This document shows positions 16,348-25,004 of a DNA stretch of 37,863 bases, in pieces. The notes below the pieces were generated by a model that was not told where the DNA came from, made no database searches, and was given only the letters and a program-made list of their open reading frames with translations. Both the position numbers and the translations under genes were made by a program. Positions within the stretch are counted from its first letter, which is position 1, and the number at the start of each line of letters is the position of its first letter. The DNA is from Chloroflexota bacterium (GTDB lineage Bacteria; Chloroflexota; Ktedonobacteria; Ktedonobacterales; JADMIN01), in NCBI GenBank assembly GCA_021814145.1, contig JAKAIY010000019.1:1-37863 (forward strand). The letters are read 5' to 3'.

Positions 16348-17445
16348 GTGGATTGGGTACAACCTACCGTGAGTATGCGACACAACGCGCGGGCGTCAAC
16401 GCCCGCCAGGAGCGGACTGGAATCCGCTTCACCGCCTTCAAGTCCTGTGGGCCTTTCTTTCGCTTCCAGTCAGACACGTTCCGCGAGCCGTCTTCCCACC
16501 GTTCGCTACCAGCGCTCCCCAATGGGGGGTCCTTCCTCGTCCGGCCTTCCGCATCCCGCTCATGAGCGCGGCGCTTCTACTGGATACGCCTCATCCACGC
16601 CAGTTTATACGGCCACTACTCCAGCACGCGACGAATGGATGTCCGCGACGCTCTGGACCGCATCGAGCCCCTGGCCGCATCACCCGGCGCTGCTCCCACC
16701 GCTGCCCCGCGAAGCGCGCTCCAGCCAGGTGGAAGAGATGGCCACCGCCACGCAGCCAGCGCCGCGCGCGGAGCGCCAGCGGCGCGGCGCCACTCAGACG
16801 AAGCATGCTGGCCGCGTCTACCGCACGCCTGTGTCAGCGGCGGTCTATACACCGCCCATCTCGACCTACGCTCCCGCGCGCGAGCAGCCACGCCACGCCA
16901 CGCGCCACGCGATGAGTCCGGCGACGTCCGCCGACGCGCGGCCTGTGCGCCCGGCGACACGCCAGCAGACGCACGCGCGGGTCGCCCAGGCGCGCTCCGG
17001 GGTCTCGGCTTTCCCAGCGAATCTGGACTGGCCGTCTGGCTTTGACGATTGGATGATTGACATCATGCGGCGGCGCGCGCTGCGCCTGAATAGCGGCGCT
17101 CGACGGCGCGGCGCGAATGGCTCGGTGCGCGCGGTTGAGCTGGCGCACATCATGGAACGCTCGCGCGACGAGCGGGGACACTGGATCTGCGCGATCTGCC
17201 ATGATCCCGTTACACTCGACGACCTCTCCTTTGACCACATTGTGGCGCTGGCCGATGGTGGCGAGCACGCGGCGCATAACCTGGCGCCTACGCACCGCAA
17301 GTGCAACGAGATCAAGGGTTCCGAGAAGGCGCAGTACCGCGCGCAGTCACTCGACCGCTGGCTCACCGAGTGGGCGGCTGGCGGGCGTGCGCCAGGCGGC
17401 GCGCCGCTCGCGCTGGCGTCCGCCCAGCAGCCGCGCTACGCCTAA
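16348..17445 (+). CDS. HNH endonuclease-domain protein with long disordered N-terminus
   Basis: The C-terminal 100 residues contain a clear HNH nuclease fold: WICAICHDPVTLDDLSFDHI, VALADGGEHAAHNLAPTHRK and CNEIKGS, with zinc cysteines (CAIC, and the C of HRKC) and the DH/N/H catalytic set. This is the free-standing HNH family. The preceding 220 or so residues are rich in Ser, Pro, Ala, Thr and Arg and lack any fold I recognise. The start is uncertain. GTG 16348 has a G-rich upstream stretch and the promoter at 16124 fits. However, codon third-position GC is high only from about 16625 onward, while bases 16353-16565 show better codon bias in another frame. The true start may therefore lie downstream, or an ancestral frameshift may be present. 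Function (repair, mobile-element or housekeeping) is unknown; no phage or restriction partner is adjacent. Confidence 0.75.
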   Translation: MDWVQPTVSMRHNARASTPARSGLESASPPSSPVGLSFASSQTRSASRLPTVRYQRSPMGGPSSSGLPHPAHERGASTGYASSTPVYTATTPARDEWMSATLWTASSPWPHHPALLPPLPREARSSQVEEMATATQPAPRAERQRRGATQTKHAGRVYRTPVSAAVYTPPISTYAPAREQPRHATRHAMSPATSADARPVRPATRQQTHARVAQARSGVSAFPANLDWPSGFDDWMIDIMRRRALRLNSGARRRGANGSVRAVELAHIMERSRDERGHWICAICHDPVTLDDLSFDHIVALADGGEHAAHNLAPTHRKCNEIKGSEKAQYRAQSLDRWLTEWAAGGRAPGGAPLALASAQQPRYA

Positions 17446-17464
17446 GCGCGCTGAATTCAGGCAT

Positions 17465-17500
17465 GATAGCCCGCCTCCCTGGACCGGGAGGCGGGCTATC
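17465..17500. terminator. Bidirectional terminator between convergent genes
   Basis: GATAGCCCGCCTCCC (17465-17479) and its exact complement (17486-17500) form a 15-bp stem with a 6-base loop. It lies 20 bases after the HNH stop and 61 bases beyond the stop of the convergent minus-strand gene. There is no T-run. Confidence 0.65.
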
Positions 17501-17560
17501 CGGCGCTCTGGCGTCGTCGCGGAGGAAGGTGAGGCCGCCATTAGCCAAGCTGGCGGTCCG

Positions 17561-18439
17561 TTACGGCGCGACGGTTGGCTCGGGTGAGAATGTGCTGTTC
17601 GCGGGGTCAGGCTGGAAGGTGATGGTCTCGGTTCCCAGCGGCAGCAAGACGTTTGACGCCGCGTTATTGAGCGTATAGCGCGTGACGAGGGTCGTCGCCC
17701 AGCTCGTCAGGCCACCCGGCCCGGCGGCGGAGCGCAGGTCCACGATGCTGAGCGGCTGGCTGGCGAGGGCTGGGCCACTCAGCGCGACGCTTAGGCGGCC
17801 CACGATGGGCTGGCCGGGTGTGGGTCTGCCGGTGGTCTCCGCGACCTGGGCTGAGAAGGTGTTCCCCTGGGTTACAGGATTGACCCACGCTCCCTGCGTA
17901 TGGCGGATATTCACCTCGATGCGTGTGGGCAGCGGCTGGTTGGGCTGCGGGCGTAGGACGGCGCTCCAGGAGACGCTGACCGTCCGGGCGTTGACGAGCG
18001 TCGCGACCTCGATGATCTGCCAGTTTGGCCCGGTCGCCGTGGAGTAGATCTGGCGTCTGGCGTTATCCACTGTATAGCCGTGCGCGCTGTTCCAGAGCTC
18101 CTGCGTCACGCCATCCACCGAGACGAGTGACGACCATTCGCTGTAGCTGACGAGGCTCCAGTTATTCCAGGTGAGCGCGGGACGGCCAGCGCCAGAGTTG
18201 GTGTTGTAGCGCATCGCCAGGCCGCCCTGGCTGTAGCTCACCGTGTTCTGGAGGGCGTTCTGCTGTGACTGGGCTGCGGTCAGCACACTGCTGAAGTGGA
18301 GCATGACCAGAACCAGCAGCCCGGCGAGCAGGACGATGGGCGTCAGGTAGAGCTTGAGAAATATCAGTAGCCGGACCGTGAGACGGCTATCAAGCGCCTC
18401 GAACAGGCGCGCGGGCTTGCGTGATGTCGGGGTTTTCAT
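17561..18439 (-). CDS. Membrane-anchored extracytoplasmic protein, unknown function
   Basis: The 292-residue product has a basic cytoplasmic start (about 1-24), one membrane helix (LIFLKLYLTPIVLLAGLLVLVML, about 25-48), and a long beta-rich extracytoplasmic part. That part is Ser, Thr, Asn and Gln rich (SYSEWSSLVSVDGVTQELWN, RIEVNIRHTQGAWVNPVTQG) and ends in a Pro-rich tail (FSPEPTVAP). I do not recognise a family. The ATG overlaps the TGA of the upstream glycosyltransferase by 4 bases (ATGA), so translation is probably coupled and the two products likely act together at the membrane, for example in surface glycan or lipid glycosylation. That last point is inference. Confidence 0.75.
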   Translation of the reverse strand: MKTPTSRKPARLFEALDSRLTVRLLIFLKLYLTPIVLLAGLLVLVMLHFSSVLTAAQSQQNALQNTVSYSQGGLAMRYNTNSGAGRPALTWNNWSLVSYSEWSSLVSVDGVTQELWNSAHGYTVDNARRQIYSTATGPNWQIIEVATLVNARTVSVSWSAVLRPQPNQPLPTRIEVNIRHTQGAWVNPVTQGNTFSAQVAETTGRPTPGQPIVGRLSVALSGPALASQPLSIVDLRSAAGPGGLTSWATTLVTRYTLNNAASNVLLPLGTETITFQPDPANSTFSPEPTVAP

Positions 18440-20034
18440 GGGTGACTCTCTCTACTGGCCGCGCCGGGTGTGATCTCTGGCTCCAGCGCGTCCGGCGTGG
18501 CCAGGGCTGGCGCGGGCGTGTAGCTCCACGGAGGCGCGGGCCACAACAGCGCGACCACACTCAGGATGGTGAACGAGATTCCCAGCGATGTCATGATTGG
18601 CAGGCGGAAGCGCGCGCTGGCCCAGGGCAGAATGGGATAGTTGAGGCCGGTGATTCCCGTGCCATTGACGAGATCGGCGCGGTGGCCGAAGAATGTGTGG
18701 TACGCGGTATAGAGAAAGTGGTCAATGGGCACATGCATGATGGCGAAGGCCAGCGGAATGATCCAGAATAGCTGGTAGAACCTGCGCCAGGCCCCACCCG
18801 AGCGCCGCGCCTCCAGCCAGAGAAACGGCAGCGCGACCAGCGCGTACTGCTCGTTGACAAGCTTGGAGCCGACAAAGAACGCGAAAAGCGTGATCAGGAT
18901 CATGTGATTGAGGCTCATGTCGCGCGTGAACACCCACCACCACGCCAGCAGCAGCGTGATGATGAGGGTGGGCGTCCCGAAGCTGGTGACAGCGAGCTGG
19001 AGCGCGCCGAGGTTCGTTCCGGCGGGAAACAGCCAGGACTGGCCAAAGATTATTTCCCAGTTCATGCCACCGCCCACGCGTTCGCTATGGAACGTGACAA
19101 CAGTCAGCAGGCCACGCCAGAATGGCCCGATGAACAGGACGCAAGCGGCGATGAAGGCGCCGGTAAAGAGCAGGATCTCGCGCATCGGGCGGCGCTTCTT
19201 GATGAGGTAGAGGATGATGGTCGGCGCGGCAAGAGCGGGGATATATTTGATCATCGCGCCGAACGCCAGCGCCACACCCGCCCATCCTGGCCGGCCACGC
19301 GCGATGAGGTACACCGCCATGAGCAGCCCCAGGACCATGATGGCGTCGAAGGTCCACGCGCCGCTGATGAGCAGGACATAGGGGTTGAGCAGGTAGTCAC
19401 GCCAGCCGCGAATTGTGCCAGACATCCGCGCCAGCAGCGCGGCGATACCGAAATCCGCCAGCCAGACAGGCGCTTTGAAGAGCAGATAGAAGTCGAGTGG
19501 AATAATCGGCGTCGCGGTCGCGTTGGAAGCCGCGAAGGGAATTGGGAAGACGTAGCCCGCGGCGGGATGGAGCGCATGGAAGATCTGGGCGGGCAGCCAG
19601 TAGATATAGAGCGGGACGGGTGGGTAGGCGTAATACTGGTAGACGCTATCCCATCCGGCGGCGCGGGTAATGTTCGACATGACACGGAAAGTCTCGTAGG
19701 GAGACTGGCCACGCGCGAGGTCTATGAACACGTTGTAGTCTACCGTGAGGTCCCAGTAGTGGCCAAACGGGAGCAGGATGAGCCGCAGCGCCAGCGCCAG
19801 CGCGCCAATAGCGATCAGCAGCCGCCGGCGGCGTGGCCCGGCTTCCCAACCGCGTGTGCGCGGCAGCTCATCATCCAGCGGCAACGGCTGCGTGGAGGCG
19901 TCCGCCGCGGTGGGCGCGTTCCGGCCAGGGGCCGCGCCGGGAGGAGCCAGCGTGGCGGGCGCGAGCGTTGGAAAGCGCGGCATCCGCGAGAAGCGAATGG
20001 TGTTTCGAGACAATCGCAACCGTGCGGTTGGCAT
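18436..20034 (-). CDS. GT-C fold membrane glycosyltransferase (mannosyltransferase-like)
   Basis: The 532-residue protein has a proline-rich cytoplasmic N-terminus (about 1-70) followed by about 10-12 membrane segments. The first loop after helix 1 holds the GT-C type acidic site (FGHYWDLTVDYNVFIDLARG, with SPYETFR), and other loops carry YAYPPVPLYIYWLPAQIF and IKYIPALAAPTIILY. This resembles the GT87/PIM-type polyprenyl-phosphate-mannose-dependent transferases and related DUF2029 proteins. The donor and acceptor are not known. AAGGA lies about 7 bases before ATG 20034. It is the first gene of a two-gene unit, with the next ORF overlapping by 4 bases. No clear promoter is seen upstream. Confidence 0.82.
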   Translation of the reverse strand: MPTARLRLSRNTIRFSRMPRFPTLAPATLAPPGAAPGRNAPTAADASTQPLPLDDELPRTRGWEAGPRRRRLLIAIGALALALRLILLPFGHYWDLTVDYNVFIDLARGQSPYETFRVMSNITRAAGWDSVYQYYAYPPVPLYIYWLPAQIFHALHPAAGYVFPIPFAASNATATPIIPLDFYLLFKAPVWLADFGIAALLARMSGTIRGWRDYLLNPYVLLISGAWTFDAIMVLGLLMAVYLIARGRPGWAGVALAFGAMIKYIPALAAPTIILYLIKKRRPMREILLFTGAFIAACVLFIGPFWRGLLTVVTFHSERVGGGMNWEIIFGQSWLFPAGTNLGALQLAVTSFGTPTLIITLLLAWWWVFTRDMSLNHMILITLFAFFVGSKLVNEQYALVALPFLWLEARRSGGAWRRFYQLFWIIPLAFAIMHVPIDHFLYTAYHTFFGHRADLVNGTGITGLNYPILPWASARFRLPIMTSLGISFTILSVVALLWPAPPWSYTPAPALATPDALEPEITPGAASRESHP

Positions 20035-20296
20035 AAGACGTCCTTTGATTCGTTAGCGGGAGCGGCGATAGCGCCGGATCGCTTCTGCTTGGGAGCGCGT
20101 GGACAGCGGGCGAAAAGGTCGCAACCGGCATGCCGATGAAAACAGCGGAGCGCGGCGATCATGCGATGACTCCGGGAGTCGTGGCTTCGCCGCCTCATGT
20201 GCGGGGCGGCGTGGAGGCCTCCACCAACAGGCTGCCTCGCGCTCGTGGCCGGCAAGCCGGGCGGCTCGCAAACCCCGTTGTAGCCGGCAGCGCGGC
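20035..20296. other. Gene-free region between glycosyltransferase and tRNA-Trp promoter
   Basis: No gene is supported. Two short dyads are visible: GACTC-CGG-GAGTC (20168-20180) and the perfect palindrome GTGGAGGCCTCCAC (20211-20224). Either could be a regulator site for the divergent glycosyltransferase; neither is recognised. Confidence 0.35.
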
Positions 20297-20325
20297 TTGA
20301 CACGCTCCAAGCTGTGGTGTATTGT
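20297..20325 (+). promoter_or_regulatory. Promoter of tRNA-Trp
   Basis: TTGACA (20297-20302), a 17-base spacer and TATTGT (20320-20325). Transcription would start near 20332, about 40 bases before the tRNA. Confidence 0.75.
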
Positions 20326-20372
20326 GAGGATGCGGCGCGGTCCGTCCTTAAGGCCGCTCTGCGCAGCATTAT

Positions 20373-20448
20373 AGGTGGGTAGCTCAATTGGCAGAGCAGT
20401 GGTCTCCAAAACCACCGGTTGAAGGTTCGAGTCCTTTCCCACCTGCCA
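20373..20448 (+). tRNA. tRNA-Trp (anticodon CCA)
   Basis: A full 76-base cloverleaf. The acceptor stem AGGTGGG (20373-20379) pairs with CCCACCT (20438-20444), followed by discriminator G and an encoded CCA. The D arm contains AGCTCAATTGGCAGAGC. The anticodon stem GTGGT/ACCAC has loop CTCCAAA with CCA at 20406-20408. The T arm contains GGTTCGAGTCC. It has its own promoter and terminator, so it is transcribed alone. Confidence 0.96.
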
Positions 20449-20467
20449 GCGATTTCCCCAAAATAAC

Positions 20468-20499
20468 AGTGGCTTCAGGCGTGAGCGTCTGAAGCCACT
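20468..20499 (+). terminator. Terminator of tRNA-Trp
   Basis: AGTGGCTTCAGGCG (20468-20481) pairs with CGTCTGAAGCCACT (20486-20499), 14 bp with one G-T wobble and a TGAG loop, followed by TTCGCTT. Confidence 0.8.
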
Positions 20500-20741
20500 T
20501 TCGCTTGCCCGCCACACGATTTCTCCCCCTCAGCCAGAAACCTCGCGCTCCCGTGGCGCCGTAACGCTCGCCGTAACGCTTCCAGGACGGGGGCGGATTT
20601 ACGATGAGTGTGCGAATTGAGGAGCGCCGGGCGTGGAATGCCCCAATCTCCTGATGCCCGCGCCGCGATGCGCGCTATATCGTGAGATGCGCGCTCGGCG
20701 CGCGAAGGGCTTGAGGGGAGCGCGTGACAGGAGAAGATGGC

Positions 20742-22043
20742 ATGACGGGGAGCATTGCGGGCGTGGCCAGCCGCGTGACGCCAGGCCGGCTTCGCTGGCT
20801 GTGGCTGGCGCATACCGCCTGGGTGGTGGTCATCCTGGTAGACATGGCCTGCTTCATCACGAGTGTCCGGCCTACCTTTGCGCTGCTCACGCAGCCATGC
20901 CTCGAAACGGACGCCAGCGTCTGCCCGCTTGGTCAGGCCCCACTGGCGGACTGGCGCGCCATGCAAGCCAGCGGAATCACGCCAGCGGCTTTCGCGGCCT
21001 TCAACCTCGCGGTGATTGTGAGTGTATCGCTGCTGTTCTTCGCTGTTGGCTTTCTTATCGCCTGGCGCAGATGGCGCGATATGATGGGCCTGTTCGTCTC
21101 CGCTGTTCTCATCACTTTCGGCTCCACAGGCATGTCGGATACGCTGGCGAATACCGCGATACCGCTCCTGGGGGTATTCCAGTTCGCCATTGTCGTGCTA
21201 TCATATCCCGCGCTTGCCACGTTCATGCTCACATTTCCCACCGGCAGATTTACTCCCCGCTGGACGGCGCTGATCGTTCTGTTGTGGATCGTCCAGTTCG
21301 CGCTGTTCGTTACCAGCATGCCGATCGCTGTGCTGCTCGTTTCGGTGCTTGTGACGTGGGGAAGCTGCGCGCTGACGCAGGTCTATCGCTATGCCAGGGT
21401 GTATACGCCACGCGAGCGGCAGCAGACCAAGTGGGTCGTCTTCGGGTTGGTGGTGGGCATCAGCGTGTATTTCCTGTCCGCGCTGCTGCCGCACGTCTGG
21501 CCAGAGTTGAATACGCCCGGCTCGCTCTACCGGATGACGCTGATTGTCTGGCTTGCGCTCGTCTGGGTCCCGCTGCCGCTCGGCGTTGGCATCGCCATTC
21601 TGCGCTCGCGCCTGTATGACATTGACGTCATCATCCGGCGCACGGCGATCTACGGCCTGCTGACCGTGATCCTGGCGGGCGTCTACGCGGGCGGCGTGAT
21701 CGGCGGCCAGCGCGCTCTGCTGGCGCTCACCGGCGGCGGCAGCGATTCTCCGATCGTCATCGTTCTTTCGACCCTGGCGGTGGCCGCGCTTTTCCAGCCG
21801 CTGCGTCGCGGGATCCAGACTACCATTGACCGCCGCTTCAACCGCCAGGCCTATGACGCGCGCCGGACGCTGGAGCGCTTCAGCGCCACGCTGCGCGACG
21901 AGGTGGATTTGCCAGGGCTGCGCGAGCGGCTGACTGAGATGGTCATGGAAACCGTTCAGCCTTCCAGCGTTTCCTTGTGGCTGCGCGAGGCCACGCGTGA
22001 GGCCAACGATACCAGCGCCAGCATTCCCGCTGAGAGAAAATGA
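20742..22043 (+). CDS. Multi-pass membrane protein of the kinase-less sensor type
   Basis: The 433-residue product has about eight membrane helices over residues 10-330. The last is followed by the characteristic cytoplasmic block: LRSRLYDIDVIIRRTAIYGL, ALFQPLRRGIQTTIDRRFNR, YDARRTLERFSATLRDEVDL and VMETVQPSSVSLWLR. This block is shared by a family of membrane proteins in Chloroflexota and Actinobacteria that resembles the input part of sensor kinases but ends here without a kinase domain, so the protein is probably intact. An extracytoplasmic loop between helices 1 and 2 has two Cys (CLETDASVC). Function is unknown. ATG 20742 (AGGAG 8 bases upstream) is preferred to GTG 20724, which would add 6 residues. 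Confidence 0.78.
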   Translation: MTGSIAGVASRVTPGRLRWLWLAHTAWVVVILVDMACFITSVRPTFALLTQPCLETDASVCPLGQAPLADWRAMQASGITPAAFAAFNLAVIVSVSLLFFAVGFLIAWRRWRDMMGLFVSAVLITFGSTGMSDTLANTAIPLLGVFQFAIVVLSYPALATFMLTFPTGRFTPRWTALIVLLWIVQFALFVTSMPIAVLLVSVLVTWGSCALTQVYRYARVYTPRERQQTKWVVFGLVVGISVYFLSALLPHVWPELNTPGSLYRMTLIVWLALVWVPLPLGVGIAILRSRLYDIDVIIRRTAIYGLLTVILAGVYAGGVIGGQRALLALTGGGSDSPIVIVLSTLAVAALFQPLRRGIQTTIDRRFNRQAYDARRTLERFSATLRDEVDLPGLRERLTEMVMETVQPSSVSLWLREATREANDTSASIPAERK

Positions 22044-22164
22044 CCAGGTCGGGCCAGGGCCGCTCATTACGCGGGGCCGGCTCTTCGTCAGTTGCGCGGA
22101 TGGCAATCTCTACGCCATCACTGGAGCATGGGCGGTGGCTGGATCGCGGGCTATCAAACGCTAG
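22042..22164 (+). pseudogene. Tail of a PQQ-like beta-propeller protein
   Basis: In the +1 frame relative to the preceding gene, bases 22042-22164 read DQVGPGPLITRGRLFVSCAD followed by GNLYAITGAWAVAGSRAIKR and a TAG. The segment GPLITRGRLFVSCADGNLYAI matches a PQQ-like/WD40-like propeller blade (GxxxxxxGxxYVxxxDGxLYAI). There is no start codon or further blade, so only about 40 codons of a much larger gene remain, starting inside the stop codon of the membrane protein gene. I infer a deletion remnant. Confidence 0.6.
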
Positions 22165-22212
22165 CGGCGGGCATGGTGGCTTCGATCTGGGCGCCTGACG
22201 CGCTCCACGCAT

Positions 22213-22256
22213 AAAAAACGGGCCGCCACCGGGGAAGGGACTCCCTGATGGCGGCC
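22213..22256 (-). terminator. Rho-independent terminator of the M1 peptidase gene
   Basis: On the minus strand GGCCGCCA (22256-22249) pairs with TGGCGGCC (22228-22221), and a CG then a run of six T (22218-22213) follows. This is the only classical T-tailed terminator seen in the window. Confidence 0.85.
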
Positions 22257-22283
22257 TCCTGATGTCCGCTGATTGCGCGCTGG

Positions 22284-25004
22284 TTACTCCGCGCGCTTGC
22301 GGGTGGACGTGGCGGCGGGCTTGCCCCCGGAGCCATTCTGGCTGGTCTTGCCATCGCGGCTTGGAGCGGCGCCCGCCTCCAGCGCGTCGAGGCGCTCGCG
22401 CAGCTTGCGGTTCTCCTCGCGCAGCGTGTCGAGGTCCTCGCGCAGCTTGCGCGTCTCATCGCGCACGGTGTCGCCTTTCTCCAGCGCGGCGATGCAGGAG
22501 CGCCCGACGCGGGCGACGCGCTCATCCGGTGTCTCAGCCACCAGCCGCTCCAGCGCCGGGATGGCGCGCATATCGCCCCAGGGGATGAGCGCGCGCGTGG
22601 CGAAGAGCGCCGTCCATTCCCACGGGTCGCTGACCGCTGTCATCAGCGCCTCGACCGCGCGGGTATGCGCCGCGCCGGGGTCAATCAGCTTTGTCGAGCC
22701 GAGCGCGCCCAGCCCCGCGGACGCCGCCGCGCGCGCGTCCATTGGCTTCGTCCGGTCAGTCGCCCAGGCCGCCAGGACATCCGCCGCGCGTGGGTCGCCT
22801 GTCTCGCCCATTCCAGCGAAGACACCGCCGCGAATGATCTCCAGCCAGGACGGGGTGTCCACGTAGCCGAGCAGCGTGTCGAATGCGCCGGGCGTGCGGG
22901 TTTTGCCGAGCGCGGTCGCCGCCGCCGCCGTCACGTAATAGCTCGGCTCACCCTTCTCCAGCAGGGCCGTCAGCGCGCTGGCGGCGCGGGTGGCCAGCTC
23001 ACCCTGGTCGGGGGCGCGGAACTCGCCGAGGCCCGCCACAATCGCGCGGCGCGCCCGTGGCTCTTCGATCTCCTTGACCCCACGCAGCAGGATGTCGAGC
23101 GCGCGGGCGGTCTTGCGCTTGGCGATGGCTCCGGCGATGGCCTGCCGCACGCCCCAGAACTCTTCGTTGAAGAGCGCCTGTTCCAGCGCGTCCATCGAGG
23201 CCGGATCGCCGCGCTCGCCCAGCGCCTCCGCCGCTTCGATGCGCCCGTTCACATCCGGGTCGCGCCGCAGCAGGAAGCGCTGCGCCTCAGCTGGCTGCTC
23301 GAACGAGAGCATCTTGAGGAGCCAGCCGCCGTAGTCGAAGCGCACACCGAAGGGACGACGCGCCAGCGGAATATAGAAGGTCTGCTCGGCCTGGTCTACT
23401 ACGACGCGCACAACCTGCGGCGTCATCGGCTTGTCCGAGGCGTCGGGCTTTTCGCTGTCACGCCTGGGGACGAAGAAGGCGAGATCCACTGGTGTCTCGA
23501 AGAGCGGCGTCTGCTCGTCCACCTTCTGCGTCTGCTTGACGGTCAGCTTGGCCATCTTGCGCTCATCGTCCCAGCTATAGCTGACAGTGAACTCTGGATG
23601 GCCGGCTTTGTAGGTCCACTGCTCGAAGAAGCGCGCCAGGCTGCGCCCGCTGGCTTCCTCGAGCGCGCGCTCGAAGTCGGCGGTGATGACCTCGCGCCCC
23701 TGATTGCGCTGGGTGTAGAGCTTCATGCCGCGCCAGAAGGCGTCCTCGCCGATGATCTGCCGCAGCATATGCAGCACGCGCGAGCCCTTCTCGTAGTTGT
23801 GCGGGTCGAAAAGCTCGTTGCCGTTCTTGCGGTAGACGTTGAAGATGATCGGGCGTCGCCCGCGCTTGTCGGCGGCGAAATAGATGTCGCCGTTCTGGCG
23901 CATCTCGAAGCGGAAGTGGTCATCGCCCTTCACTTCGCGCATCCAGACGGCCTCAAAGTAGGTGGCGAAGCTCTCCTTCAGCCAGGTATGCGACCAGTCG
24001 CGCACGGCGATCAGGTCGCCGTACCACTGGTGGACCAGCTCATGCGCTACCACGGACTCTGGCGTGTAATCAAGGCTGGCGCGCTCGTCAGCCAGCAGGC
24101 GGTAGGTGTGGGTGGTGGCGCTGACGTTCTCCATCGCGCCCAGGAACATCTCGGTGACGATCTGCGCGTACTTGGCGTAAGGATAGTCCACGCCGAAATG
24201 CTCGGTGAAGAACTCCATCATGGCGGGCGTATGGCCCATCATGCGGCGCGCGTCGTCTTCGCGTCCGGCGCGAACGTAGTAGTTGACCGGAATGTCGCGC
24301 CAGTGGTCCTGGATCTGAACGAACTCACCAGCCACCAGCGTGATGAGGTACGCCGGGAACGCTACCTCCTGCCGCCAGTGATAGGTCTTCGTGCCGTCCT
24401 TGTTTTCGGTGACGCGCTCCAGCTTGCCATTGGAGAGCGCGAAGAACTTGCCCGGCACTGTGGCGGCCATGGTCGTCGTGGCGCGGTCATTGGGGAAGTC
24501 GTGGCAGGGGAACCAGTAGTGGTGGTACTCCGTCTCGCCCTGCGTCCACGACTGAACGGGCAGATCGGGATTGCCGGCGTCAGGCGCGACAAAGACCAGC
24601 CCGGTGCGCGGCTGCGCCCAGTAGCGCACGCGCACCGCGAACTCCTCGCCATGGGCGTAGGCGCGGTCGAGCTGGATGTGCAGTTTCTCGCCCTCGGTCC
24701 ACCAGTCCAGCGCGGTGTCTGGCCCGACCAGCGTGATCGCCTCGATGTTCAGCTCGGCGGCGTCGAGCGTGACAGCGCGCACGGAATCGAACAGCGCGGC
24801 GAAGTGATGCGTGACGGAGCCGTTGACGCGCTTGCGCTCGAAGTCGAGTGTGACGGCGATATCCATATGGCGGATGTCAACCGGGCGGTCGGGCGCGTAG
24901 CGCGGCTGGTCGCCTGGCATGGCGAAGCTGGGCCCGTCGGGCTCGAACGTCTCCAGCGAGCCGCCAAGGGCGCGCGCGAGACTGCCATAGCCACAGTGAC
25001 GCAT
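22284..25004 (-). CDS. M1 family aminopeptidase with HEAT-like repeats and coiled-coil tail
   Basis: This zinc aminopeptidase trims N-terminal residues from peptides. Over 906 residues the order is: beta-sandwich N-domain; exopeptidase motif GAMEN (about residue 285); zinc site HELVHQWYGD (His321, Glu322, His325) with third ligand Glu344 in WLKESFATYFE, an exact HExxH-x18-E; then a helical and beta domain to about 520. From about 570 to 800 there are repeated 30-40 residue helical units of HEAT type (RIEAAEALGERGDPASMDAL, RARRAIVAGLGEFRAPDQGE, DARAAASAGLGALGSTKLID). Residues about 835-875 are a heptad coiled coil (RKLREDLDTLREENRKLRER), followed by a Ser/Lys-rich tail. There is no signal peptide, so it is probably cytoplasmic. 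AAGGAG precedes ATG 25004 by 5-6 bases. Confidence 0.95.
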   Translation of the reverse strand: MRHCGYGSLARALGGSLETFEPDGPSFAMPGDQPRYAPDRPVDIRHMDIAVTLDFERKRVNGSVTHHFAALFDSVRAVTLDAAELNIEAITLVGPDTALDWWTEGEKLHIQLDRAYAHGEEFAVRVRYWAQPRTGLVFVAPDAGNPDLPVQSWTQGETEYHHYWFPCHDFPNDRATTTMAATVPGKFFALSNGKLERVTENKDGTKTYHWRQEVAFPAYLITLVAGEFVQIQDHWRDIPVNYYVRAGREDDARRMMGHTPAMMEFFTEHFGVDYPYAKYAQIVTEMFLGAMENVSATTHTYRLLADERASLDYTPESVVAHELVHQWYGDLIAVRDWSHTWLKESFATYFEAVWMREVKGDDHFRFEMRQNGDIYFAADKRGRRPIIFNVYRKNGNELFDPHNYEKGSRVLHMLRQIIGEDAFWRGMKLYTQRNQGREVITADFERALEEASGRSLARFFEQWTYKAGHPEFTVSYSWDDERKMAKLTVKQTQKVDEQTPLFETPVDLAFFVPRRDSEKPDASDKPMTPQVVRVVVDQAEQTFYIPLARRPFGVRFDYGGWLLKMLSFEQPAEAQRFLLRRDPDVNGRIEAAEALGERGDPASMDALEQALFNEEFWGVRQAIAGAIAKRKTARALDILLRGVKEIEEPRARRAIVAGLGEFRAPDQGELATRAASALTALLEKGEPSYYVTAAAATALGKTRTPGAFDTLLGYVDTPSWLEIIRGGVFAGMGETGDPRAADVLAAWATDRTKPMDARAAASAGLGALGSTKLIDPGAAHTRAVEALMTAVSDPWEWTALFATRALIPWGDMRAIPALERLVAETPDERVARVGRSCIAALEKGDTVRDETRKLREDLDTLREENRKLRERLDALEAGAAPSRDGKTSQNGSGGKPAATSTRKRAE

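Noticed and set aside
20225-20296. Possible c-di-GMP riboswitch-like pieces (GCAAACC and TAGCCGG)
   Set aside because: The spacing between the pieces is far too short for the GEMM fold and no third helix is present.
20053-20517. Minus-strand ORF (154 codons) containing GKDSNLQPVVLETTALPIELPT
   Set aside because: This is a well-known spurious translation across the antisense of a tRNA gene; the tRNA-Trp here explains it.
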